Under the pieces are notes generated by a model. The model worked only from the letters and a program-made list of their open reading frames with translations, was not told the DNA's origin and ran no database searches. Shown piece by piece: positions 55,100 through 64,000 of a stretch of 64,000 nt of DNA (position 1 is its first letter; each line of letters begins with the position of its first letter). The translations under genes and the position numbers were made by a program. The DNA comes from Pegoplata infirma (Eukaryota > Arthropoda > Insecta > Diptera > Anthomyiidae): positions 95,709,007 to 95,773,006 of the forward strand of contig OY992536.1 in assembly GCA_963921195.1 (NCBI GenBank). The letters run 5' to 3'.

Positions 55100-55560
55100 A
55101 GTCGTTAACTACATTTCAAAATGCCACTACGAGCAGCTGCAGATGAAGCAAGAGCTAGGGGCTCAATTTCCCTATTTAAATCTTTAGAGATTTCTGTTGT
55201 AATTCGTATTTTGTTCTCACAGATTTTGACAAAAAAGTTAATTGCGGACGCCCAGGTTTCGATTTAGTGGAGGCAGGCTGCGTTTTACATTTTCTTATCC
55301 AAGTATTGCCTTTAAGCCAAACAGCATGCTGTTTTTCAAAAACTTCCACTCCTAAAACTTTTTCAAGCCTTTTCATATTTATATTTGAACAAAATATTCT
55401 TGATTGCTCCTTTATATATTTTTTAAAGTTTTCGAAACGATCACTTTCATCTTTGTATGAAAAGAAATGTGCATAAATAGCGGCTTTTTCGTCATATTCG
55501 TTGTGTTTATGTCGCCATATATTGAATAAATCTGAATTTTGCGCGCATTAGTCACGTGGA
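55100..55560 (-). pseudogene. coding fragment of unknown family, probably transposon-derived
   Basis: The minus strand stays open from about 55550 to 55179 without an initiating ATG at its start. An internal frame begins MKRLEKVLGVEVFEKQHAVW and continues through KSKPGRPQLTFLSKSVRTKY, then stops. After a shift of one base the text reads SKDLNREIEPLALASSAAAR. A GRP-x-F box with downstream basic residues occurs in several unnamed insect transposon proteins, but I cannot name the family. It lies in the composite insertion inside mini-me copy 3. Confidence 0.4.
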
Positions 55561-56076
55561 AAAATTCACGTAATAATCAATTCATAATTCCATAAGTTCA
55601 AGTTAAGGTCACTTCAATTTTCCCAATTTAATCGATCTACTAGATAAGTTCACTAACATTTTACTATATATCATTAAAGTACTCACCTTCGACATTATTT
55701 ACCATTTTTTAGTTTTTAAAAATTATTAATTTTTTTATGAAAACTTTTATTATTATTAACTTTCGAAAGACAATTCTTGGGGTGCTGACGCCTGGCGTAT
55801 ATATTTGTTATTCCCTGGTCTGCTTTATATTGAATTTCAGCCAAATCGGTCCAGTGGCTAAAAAGTTATTAGCAAAACCGTGAATTTCAAATTGGTTTCA
55901 CCTTAAATTCACGTGTTAAAAAAGCGAGTTTAAAAAAAAACAAGCTTTAAAAGCATTCGTAAGCCACAAAATTACTTTACAAAGTATTTTTTTACACTAA
56001 AAAAAAATTACACTCGAAAAAAATTTTACACTCAAAAAATAAATTAGTAATTTACTCAAAATAAAATATTAGTAGG

Positions 56077-56228
56077 CTAGTTGGTAGCATGCTAGCCTAT
56101 GAGTCTGGGTGTCGTGGGTTCGATTTCCACCAGAGTCCTTGGTCTGTTTCGCTACAACGAGACGAAGATCATTGTTACCAGTTCTCGGTTAGGTAAAATT
56201 AGTATATGATTTGTAATTATATGGTAAT
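56077..56228 (+). mobile_element. tRNA-derived SINE
   Basis: The head TAGGCTAGTTGGTAGCATGC (box A, GGCTAGTTGG) and GTGGGTTCGATTTCC (box B) are followed by a body with 'gagtccttggtctgtttcgctacaacgag', then the (AAAAT)n tail. A short direct repeat, AAATATT, before the head (about 56066-56073) and after the tail (56454) suggests a TSD. The body is shared with 53923-54020. Pol III boxes are good enough to expect past transcription. Confidence 0.75.
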
Positions 56229-56455
56229 TCTTAATAAAATAAAATAAAATAATATAAAATAAAATAAAATAAAATAAAATAAAATAAAATAAAATAAAAT
56301 AAAATAAAATAAAATAAAATAAAATAAAATAAAATAAAATAAAATAAAATAAAATAAAATAAAATAAAATAAAATAAAATAAAATAAAATAAAATAAAAT
56401 AAAATAAAATAAAATAAAATAAAATAAAATAAAATAAAACAAAATAAAATAAAAT
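56229..56455 (+). repeat. (AAAAT)n microsatellite, SINE tail
   Basis: About 44 pentanucleotide units, nearly perfect (one AATAT and one AAAAC variant). The reading frames on the minus strand repeating FILFY come from this repeat. Confidence 0.95.
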
Positions 56456-56876
56456 AAATATTTCTAATCCACACTGTTAACTTTATTTCACGTTAAAAAA
56501 TTTACTACCCTTTAAAAAGGCCAATGTGAAGGGTATTCATAGATTCGGCCAAGTCGAATTTAACTTTTCTACTTGTTTCATATTAATATGGATATAGAAG
56601 ATAAATTAAAAATAAAATATAAAATTAAAATTTAACAAAAAATAACTTCCCTGCCCTGTTTATAACTCTATTTTTACACAAAATTTTAGTAGCAATTATA
56701 AATTTATTTTAATAACTTTTTCATAATTTTATTACAAAATTTGTGGTTTGTTTAATAGTTTTAACATTTTATTGCACAAAAATATATGCCAAACAATTTT
56801 TTTTTGATTTTTCTTCCAACGAAAATATAGACATTTTCCCAGCAAAAAAAAATGTTGCACTACTCACAGAAACCAA

Positions 56877-57967
56877 ATATGAGGCATTCCACACCAAATG
56901 TCCCGCTACAGAAAAACATGTGTCCCGTAAATTTCTGAATAGGTTGTTTGGATAGCCCTATATGTAACTAAGAAAATTGCGTTTTTGGTTTTTCAAATTT
57001 TCGAAAACTGGGCTTAGGAGGCGTGGTCAAATATTGGAAAAATGGTAAAATTTGTGGCGAGTTACCTTGATTAAATATTTATCACATTAAAACGGAATGC
57101 ACCACAATGTCAAAAATTTTCGTTCTTATATAGTTTTGTATGGGCTATCGATTAAAATTTTTTTTTTTGGAAAATTTTCAGAACCCGTTCTGAAATTTTC
57201 CATTTTTTAAAAAAGTCAATTTATCAAAAATCCGGCCACTTTTTTTTTTCTTTTTTATTTATTTTTTTAAAAGTTTAGATGTTTGTCCATCCACACAAAA
57301 AAATCAGAAACACGTTCATCTTTTTTTTCGAGAAAATCGCATTTGAACTTTAAATTTCATAACAATTTTGTTATTTGCTTGTATTTCTTTGTTTTAAAGT
57401 TGCGAATGAGTAATATTAATTGCATAAATATTCGTCATACGCTCTGTTGACACAAGAAAATACAAGCAAATTACTAAATTGTTATGAAATTTAAAGTTCA
57501 AATGCGATTTTCTCGAAAAAAAAGATGAACGTGTTTCTGATTTTTTTGTGTGGATGGACAAACATCTAAACTTTTAAAAAAATAAATAAAAAAGAAAAAA
57601 AAAGTGGCCGGATTTTTGATAAATTGACTTTTTTAAAAAATGGAAAATTTCAAAAAGGGTTCTGAAAATTTTCCAAAAAAAAAAAAAATTTAATAGATAG
57701 CCCATACAAAACTATATAAGAACGTAAATTTTTGACATTGTGGTGCATTCCGTTTTAATGTGATAAATATTTAATCAAGGCAACTCGCCACAAATTTGAC
57801 CATTTTTCCAATATTTGACCACGCCTCCTAAGCCCAGTTTTTGAAAAATTGAAAAACCAAAAACGCAATTTTCTAAGTTCCATATAGGGCTATCCATATC
57901 ACCTATTCAGAAGTTTACGGTACACATGTTTTTTTTCGCTGGACATTTGGTGTGGAATGCCTCATAT
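56877..57967. mobile_element. foldback element Z2 (uninterrupted)
   Basis: Ends ATATGAGGCATTCCACACCA and its exact complement. The arms of roughly 500 bp pair almost throughout ('gtttagatgtttgtccatcc', 'gaaaatcgcatttgaacttt', 'gcttaggaggcgtggtcaaa'), leaving about 100 bases of loop near 57380-57465. It is the reference for Z1 at 25125. Confidence 0.9.
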
Positions 57968-58330
57968 ATAAAAAAAACACTAATACTTGAATTTTGCACA
58001 AGCATTATTTTGTATGATGGTGGACTTTTTATGTGTCGGCAGTTTTTACCGACATATGTTAATATATAAAATCTCGGGAATGTAAAAAATTTAGATTCAA
58101 AATTAGGGACTTAATACCCCAATAGATATGAAAAGCTAGGCTATTTCATATTTTTCTTAATAAGACTTTATTTTGAACGTTTCCTCCGCTTCGTTCCATC
58201 TAGCTTAGTTTTCGAGATTTCGAAATTTTGTTTTAATACCCTCCACTCTACTGATAGAGGTTATAAATAGGTTTGTCATTCCGTTCGTAACACATCGAAA
58301 TATTGGTTTAGGACCCCATAAAGTATATAT

Positions 58331-59278
58331 GGGGCATTCCATGACAAATCGGACACTTTGAAAATTTTTTTTTAGATTTTCCCAATTTGTTTACAGTTTT
58401 CAGTGCCCTTCGAAAACTCCTTCGTGGTAAATTTTCACATTTTTTTGATGACCCGTTCAAAAGATATCGAATTTTTAAAAATTGGTAGTTTGTTCCTTTA
58501 CTCAAACTTCTTTTACTCATAACTTCTTCAATAATGGTCCAAATTTCAATTTGTTTTTTTTTACAAAATTTTTGTTTTTTACGTACTTTTGTAAAAAAAA
58601 AAATCCCAAAAAATTTTTAAAGGCGCTCTAGTATGCGATTTTTAAGTTTTAAAATTTAAATCTCATTTTTGAAAATGTTTGTACTCTTTGATTTTTTTAA
58701 AATTTGTTTGTGTAAAACTTCTATCATTTCTACAAATTTTTTGCCCAGGAGGATCGTGGGATAACGATTTTTACTATTTTTTAAAATTTTTTGAAAAAAA
58801 ATAATTGTACTTTTCCAATCTTAAAATCATTTCTACTGCTCCAATGGTGTGTCATAGAGGAGTCATTTATAAAACCGACCCCCATTAATTTGTATGTCTT
58901 AACATTTCTTTGGAACAAACTAATACCCTTTCTCCAATTTCTAAGGGGGCTCCCACACAAAACGAAATTTTTTAAAATTTGCTCCAACCGCTCTAACTGC
59001 CCTAATAGTGCCCTTAGAGCAATAAAATGTATGACCGACCCACAATATTTTTTTAATTCAATTTTTTTTTTCTGAACACACCTACCCTTTATCTCTAATT
59101 GTTAAGGCGGTCCCCATACAATTTTTTTTATTTTTTGTAAATTTGTTTTATTTAATCAGCTTCTACCGGTCGAATGGTGCGTCTGAGAGGGGTCATTAGT
59201 GAGACCGACCCCCATTTATTTTTATCCTTCAATTTTTTTTTTTTTCCATTAAAAATAACGTTTTTATAAAATTTGATC
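58331..59278. mobile_element. element X' (second copy of X, one arm)
   Basis: Begins TGGGGCATTCCATGACAAAT within the (TA)n of the mini-me copy, as X does at 25664, and carries the same internal modules ('gatcgtgggataac', 'ctaagggggctcccacacaa'). The right TIR is absent. It provides the empty site for the Transib-like insertion in X. Confidence 0.8.
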
Positions 59279-59355
59279 CAACTGTCTGTCCATCCGTCTG
59301 TAGAAAACACGCTAACTTTTGAAAAACTTTACAGAGGCTGCTGAAGTTTGGCATA

Positions 59356-61017
59356 CAGCTGCGGTCAAAAAAATAGCACCAGGATAAAACAAAATTTTCT
59401 TCGTTGGTTTTTTTTTAACAATTTCAACTTATGCCACTAAAAACGTGTCATAAGATACTTACAAGAGTGTGAAACAATATTTCATAAGAAAAGGCTAATT
59501 TGGTTTTTTTATTTTATTAAAAATTTTCAGAGTTTTTAAAAAAACTTCAAAAAGACTCAGTCAAAAAATAGCACCACAGTACTTTTTGCACTAAAATTAA
59601 ATTCTTAAATTTGGAAAACGAATGGATTATGAATTCAGTATTGTTTTGATATCTTTAAATATTAAAAAAAAAATTTTGTCGAGTGTTCATTGTTGACAAT
59701 TACCTCTGTACAACGTTTTTGTACCGAATTCGCGAGATTTTTGGATCTTTAATTCAAAATTGAGTTCCAGATTTGCTGAACAGCCACCCAAAGAGCTTCA
59801 TTACAAGTTGGTTGTATTCAAGACACTCCCTTCTCTATATCTGTCCTTTAACTATCGATTTGGTCTATATCTGGGGACTGACCAGGCCATTTCATCACGT
59901 TAACTTAATTGTCCAGACCCAATTTTTCGCCAATTTCCCGCCATGCTTTGGGTAATTGACGTGCTAAAAGACCTAAATTAGTGGCATTTGCTCAGAAACT
60001 TATGGTAGAATTACCTTCTGGAGGATATAAACGTTAAGTTTATATCCACGGTTGATCTAGTCCAATATGTGAGCCATGGTCCAATATATGAACCCCACTC
60101 CGCAGTAGGAAAATATCCACCACACCATAAGCACCATTTTAAGTTATTTTTATTTCGAATTTTGGATTGAATTCCGCGTTATAGGGTCTTCTGATATAGG
60201 TATTTGATCCCATGTCTCCAAATAAAACAACAATGGATTCATTTGTCCATAGAACATTGATCCACTTTTAAGCTGGTCATTCTAAGTTCTGTTAGCAAAC
60301 TTCAAATGACTTGGGGCATGCTTAAGTGAGAGAAGGCACACTTTTCCGAATCTACAAGCAGAAATGTTGTTGTTTTGTAATCTTTTACGAACAATTTCTC
60401 CATTTGCTGTCCGTTTTTAGCTCTGGAGCTGAAGTAAATGGGGCTTTCTTCCATTGTCTTTACAAACACCTAACCACTAATGGTGACAAACATCGCTTGT
60501 GACTAAATTTTTCAACCTCTATAGTTAATTTTGTTAAATTTCCAATCATTTTATAAGCGCATCCAACCAATTTTCCTGTTTCAGAATATGGTTGATGTTC
60601 AGAAATCATATTTTTTACAACAGCACGTTTTTGAGGAGTGTAATTCCTTCCACGTCATATTTTTATGAAAATAAATTTCAAATTTTGTAATGAATTAAAT
60701 TTTTTTATAAATAAAAACTATCTTTCTTTAATATTTAACACTTTTATTTTAATAGTTAAAACAATATTAATTTTTTTAAAGATTTTTTGTCATTTGGTGC
60801 TATTTTATTGACTGCACTGATTCAGAGTTTTTTTTTAAAATATCGATCATTAAAAAAGGACCGTCCACAATTTTTGGAAAAAGTAAAAACATTTAAGGGG
60901 TTTATACTTAGTGTAAGAGTATTCAATATTTACTTTAATCGAATACGCACACAATATTTTGTTTTAATTGAATAAATAGAGATTTTGTCATTGGTGCTAT
61001 TTTTTTGACCGGCACTG
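59356..61017 (-). mobile_element. Tc1-like DNA transposon
   Basis: TA flanks both ends. TIRs are CAGCTGCGGTCAAAAAAATA at left and CAGTGCCGGTCAAAAAAATA (complement) at right, continuing GCACCA. 1662 bp is a normal Tc1 length, and a broken transposase lies on the minus strand. Confidence 0.92.
59700..60660 (-). pseudogene. Tc1-family transposase, broken
   Basis: On the minus strand about 60251-60178 reads LWTNESIVVLFGDMG then YIRRP, the region around the first catalytic Asp in Tc1 transposases (here the Asp of the usual S-DES is Asn). About 60150-60100 reads MVLMVWWIFSYCGVG, matching the VMVWGCFSYYGVG block. About 59905-59870 reads MKWPGQSPDIDQID, matching WP-QSPDLNPIE, where the Glu is replaced. 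The DNA-binding N-terminus lies above 60400 and is decayed. Multiple frameshifts and lost catalytic residues show an inactive copy. Confidence 0.85.
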
Positions 61018-61023
61018 TATATG

Positions 61024-62121
61024 TAGTGTTGTAAAAGTATTGAGTATTTGCGTACCGAGTACTCAATACTGCTTAATTTTTCGAGTACTCAATACTCAAA
61101 AGTAACTACTCAATACTTTCAGGGTTGTATTTTTCACTTAAAATTCATAATTTAACCAATAAAATGCAACTATGAAATGCAACTGTGTGTATGAGAAAAA
61201 CTAAATATTTTTATACCCTCCAACCACAGTATGGGGGTATACTCACTTTGTCATTCCGTGTGTAACACATCGAAATATCGGTCGGGGACCCCACAAAGTA
61301 TATATAATATTGATCCATGATAGAATCTAAGACATTCTAGCGATGTCCGTCCGTCCGTCCGTCCGTCTGTAGAAATAACGATGCAGTCCAAACCAAAAGA
61401 GCTAGAGCCCTGAAATTGGGCAAGAATATCTCTAATGTTACTGGTAAGGTTAAGTTCGAAGATGGGCAAAATCGGACAAGGGGGAAAAAAGTTCCCCCTT
61501 GAAATACTTAAACGACCCCTGAAAAATACGATATTTTTACGAGTTTTTTATAATTATTGCTCAACAAATGTAACATTTGTGTGCCATATTATGTTCATAG
61601 ACCTGCGCTTGGACCAAGGGGGTTAGAAAATTCGATTTTTTCGCCCCCCTTTGGGGAAGTGGTTATAGAAATTAATTAAAAATAACGATAAAAATTTATT
61701 ATTTAAGCGTAAATATCATAAACAAATAATTTGTAAACATATGTAGCGGGAGTACAGGTTTCCTCTACCAACTCCGCCGACCCCCTCCCACCAAAAAAAG
61801 ACGCCCCTGCGATTTTTTTTTTTTATTGTAAACGTATTGGAGGGTATAAAAGATTCGGCACAGCCGAATTTAACACTCTTACTTGTTTTTTCTAGAAAAT
61901 TAATTTTTAAATTGATTAAAAATAATCTAAATTTGATAGTGAATGTCTTCTCATGCAAACATAATAAGAATTCAGAAGAAAAATTAATTAAATTATATTT
62001 TAGAAGGCTTTATTTTTCAATTTTTGTATTTCAAAAAAAGTATTGAGTAGTATCGAGTACTCAGTTGAAAAAGTATCGAGTAGTATTGAGTAGTCAAAAG
62101 TAACCACAATTTACAACACTA
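61024..62121. mobile_element. hAT-like element with GAGTACTCAATA repeats (W)
   Basis: Ends TAGTGTTGTAAA and TTTACAACACTA. The flanks TGTATATG (61016-61023) and CATATATG (62122-62129) agree at 6 of 8 positions and are read as a decayed 8-bp TSD. Both arms repeat 'gagtactcaatact'. A complete mini-me copy sits inside, which makes up most of its length. Confidence 0.7.
61209..61893 (+). mobile_element. mini-me/DINE-1-like element (copy 5), complete
   Basis: The only uninterrupted plus-strand copy: ATACCCTCCAACCACAGTAT, CCCACAAAGTATATATAATA, GTCCGTCCGTCCGTCCGTCT (about 61345-61368), a G/C-rich zone near 61770-61810 and the end TTGGAGGGTATAAAAGATTC, hairpin ATTCGGCacaGCCGAAT, ACTCTTACTTGTTTTTT. 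Inverted TATACCCTCCA/TGGAGGGTATA lie at the two ends. No reading frame. Confidence 0.8.
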
Positions 62122-62750
62122 CATATATGTTGGTCATTTACCTTGTCAGGTTGGTATTGAATTCAGCGAATTTGCGCCAGTGGTTATGAGTAAAGTTATG
62201 AGCAAAATAGTGAAGGGTTTTTCGCGAATTGATGAGATAAAAAACACGCTAACTTTAGAAAGACAATTCTGAGAGTGCTAAAGCTTGGCATATATATTTG
62301 CCTTTCCCTGGTCTGGTTCGTATTGAATTCGGTCTAGTGGTTCAAAAGTTATTAGCGAAACCGTGAATTTCAGATTGGTTTCACCTTAAATTCACGTGTT
62401 AAATAAAACCGAGCTTAAAAAAAAAACAAGCTTTAAAAACATTGGTAAGCCACAAAATTACTTGACAAAGTAATTTTATCACTAAGAAAATTTTTACACT
62501 AAAAAAAATTTACACTGGAAAAAAAATTTACACTGAAAAAAAATTTTACACTCAAAAAGAAAATTTAGTAATTTTTTCTTTTTTTTTACAAAAATGACAA
62601 AAAAAAAGTTTTTTATTACAAGTGAAATATTTCTAATCAAAATTGTTAATTTTTTTCACGTTAAAAAATGTATTATCATTTAAAAAAGGCATTGCGGAGC
62701 ATGTTCATAGATACGGCCAAGTCAAATTTAACTTTTCTACTTGTTTTTGT

Positions 62751-63237
62751 TGTATTTGCCTAAACCAAATATTTTTTTTGCTGGTTTATGAATAATTAAA
62801 TGTTGTCTGTCGTAAAATCAAAATTCTCATAAAAGATTTTTTTGGAGAATTTATCTTAGACACCAGTTTTATTGCAATATAAAAAAAATGTTCATTCAAC
62901 CATCAACATCAGATTCCAAATAAAATATAAAAATTGTTTATTAAATGTCTTGCATGATTAGGAAATATTTTTTAAATTTATAACTCAACTACATAGATAC
63001 ACATGAGTTTAAATATGAAAACTTGAAATAATTTTGCATATAAAAATAGCTAGAAGAAAACAAGGCTGTAATATAATTGAATTTTTTTGTTTAGTTTTTA
63101 TTGCAGTTTTTTTATTTAGAATTTGATCACCTTAAGGCTCTTCTCTTTAAACAATAACAGAAAATATAAAAAAAAATAATGTACACTCGAAAAAAATGTC
63201 AGTTAATTGTAAGGTTTGAAGTGACTATTAACGTTAC
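62751..63237. other. undiagnosed A+T-rich DNA
   Basis: No supported feature; 'gtacactcgaaaaaaatg' at 63181 resembles a CACTC-type end but has no partner. Confidence 0.3.
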
Positions 63238-63844
63238 ACGCACAGAAAAAAATAACAAAAAATTTTGAGTAAATTTTTAATACTATTGAGTAAAAAATTA
63301 CTCAATTTTCCACCAGTAAACGATTTAATAGTATTGAGTAAACTTTTAATAAAAAATTATTAAATGCTTAATAAAAAATTTGAGTAAATTATTAATTCAC
63401 ACAATTAAATCTTTACTTAAAATTTTTTAATATTTTTAAGTAACTTTTTAATTGTGTCAAGTAAAAATTTACTCAAAATGTATCAAATTATTTTTTTAAA
63501 AAGTTTAAAAAGTTTCTAATTTTTTTTAGAAAAAAAATTGCTTTTACAAACTTTACCAAATATACTTATGTCTTCAAGACAAAGTAAAATTTTATAAAGA
63601 TGATTTCAAACTTTCATATACATATACAAAAAAACAATAAACTAAATGAGAATTCAAAACACCAAGAGAAAAAAAAATAAATAAAAAAAAATATTAAATT
63701 TGTATTAAATTATTTACTCAAATTTTATTTTCAATTTTTGAGTAAATTTTTAATTGCGTCAATTAAAAAATTACTCAAATTTTTTTTAAAAAATTAAACA
63801 AGTGATTACTTAAATTTGTTTCCTCCATATTTTTTTCTGTGCGT
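63238..63844. mobile_element. MITE with ACGCACAG ends (M3)
   Basis: ACGCACAGAAAAAAATA at left and its complement TATTTTTTTCTGTGCGT (with one inserted base in the run) at right. Both arms repeat 'ttgagtaaatttttaat' in opposite orientations. Flanks do not give a clear TSD. Confidence 0.75.
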
Positions 63845-63958
63845 CAGCAAACAAAAACTCTGAAGTTAGTTGTGTAACATCAAGGATTAATAAATGATTT
63901 TTTATTTTATTTTTTTAATAAACATTTTTATTAAAATTTTTAATTAAAAAGTAAAACA

Positions 63959-64000
63959 TTTGGACCATTCCATGTCAAATCGAACACTTTGATTTTTTTT
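63959..64000 (+). mobile_element. start of a third X-family copy, cut by the window end
   Basis: TTGGACCATTCCATGTCAAA then TCGAACACTTTGA matches the X end (TGGGGCATTCCATGTCAAAT, CGGACACTTTGA) with three differences. It continues past the window. Confidence 0.7.

Larger units (their letters stand above)
51866..56576 (+). mobile_element. mini-me/DINE-1-like element (copy 3), heavily interrupted
   Basis: Starts TATAACCTCCACTCTAGTGA, has 'gtttgtcattccgtttgtaac', CCCATAAAGTATATATATTC and GTCCGTCCGTCTGTCTG (53200-53224), and ends ATTCGGCcaaGTCGAAT plus CTTTTCTACTTGTTT near 56576. Between lie a hAT (51943), a MITE (53474), a composite insertion (about 53650-55750) and a SINE (56077). Repeated text 'cacgctaacttt', 'aaatcggtccagtg' forms internal units of about 150 bp. 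Confidence 0.75.
58233..62750 (+). mobile_element. mini-me/DINE-1-like element (copy 4), heavily interrupted
   Basis: Starts AATACCCTCCACTCTACTGA and has 'aggtttgtcattccgttcg' to CCCATAAAGTATATA, then X'. The (GTCY)n core remnant is at 59282-59305. 'cacgctaacttttgaaa' is followed by a Tc1-like element and a hAT, and the copy resumes at 'tatatgttggtc' (62124). It ends near 62750 with 'aagtcaaatttaacttttctacttgttt'. Confidence 0.75.

Noticed and set aside
56152..56474. Minus-strand frames repeating FILFY, resembling a membrane protein
   Set aside because: Direct translation of the (AAAAT)n microsatellite.

Overview
The window is strongly A+T-rich eukaryotic DNA that is almost entirely transposable elements. 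I recognise no host protein gene, no functional tRNA or rRNA gene and no bacterial-type feature. The element mix points to a dipteran, probably a calyptrate (house fly, blow fly or flesh fly type) genome: LOA-clade non-LTR retrotransposons with a DUF4780-type ORF1, mini-me/DINE-1-like elements with a (TA)n - (GTCY)n core, non-autonomous Helitrons, many non-autonomous hAT elements with 8-bp target-site duplications (TSDs), Tc1-like DNA and tRNA-like SINE modules. The clade is inferred; the species is not determined.

Layout. 1-4450: a LOA-type 3' end, then a decayed minus-strand Jockey/CR1-group retrotransposon split by a 1.36-kb element with Transib-like ends. 4451-15516: mostly undiagnosed DNA with old LOA fragments, an RTE-like C-terminal fragment and a hAT-like element carrying a degenerate palindromic minisatellite. 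15517-24827: a foldback satellite-like element, a hAT foldback, a mini-me copy, a tRNA-like module, and a LOA fragment broken by a 3.5-kb terminal-inverted-repeat (TIR) element and a hAT. 25125-31768: a deep nest. Foldback Z1 holds a mini-me copy; that holds element X; X holds a Mutator-like element (with a perfect 220-bp palindrome inside) and a second Transib-like element; a 2.0-kb hAT sits at the X/mini-me junction. 32565-34458: two LOA fragments tail to tail. 34787-37345: a minisatellite element holding a TIR element that holds another TIR element with tRNA-like modules. 37694-41974: a Helitron with foldback arms and a second, opposite Helitron at the loop. 44086-48754: the best coding unit, a 5'-truncated LOA retrotransposon with an intact 1197-residue ORF2 and a 12-bp TSD. 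49611-51611: a satellite-like foldback holding a hAT that holds a MITE. 51866-62750: two long mini-me copies with hAT, Tc1-like, MITE and SINE insertions, separated by foldback Z2. The window ends in a MITE and the first bases of another X copy.

How the parts relate. Only the LOA element at 44086-48754 has all the enzymatic residues for its own mobilisation (endonuclease, reverse transcriptase, RNase H), and it lacks the 5' part of ORF1. Nearly everything else is non-autonomous and would need enzymes supplied from elsewhere. Clean TSDs at many junctions give a relative order of insertion. Three observations deserve attention first: two related elements with RAG/Transib-like ends, both with TSD CAATG; one palindromic minisatellite unit that recurs inside elements with unrelated ends; and the exact 220-bp palindrome. 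All coordinates and matches were read by eye, so element edges without a TSD are good to about 10-30 bases.
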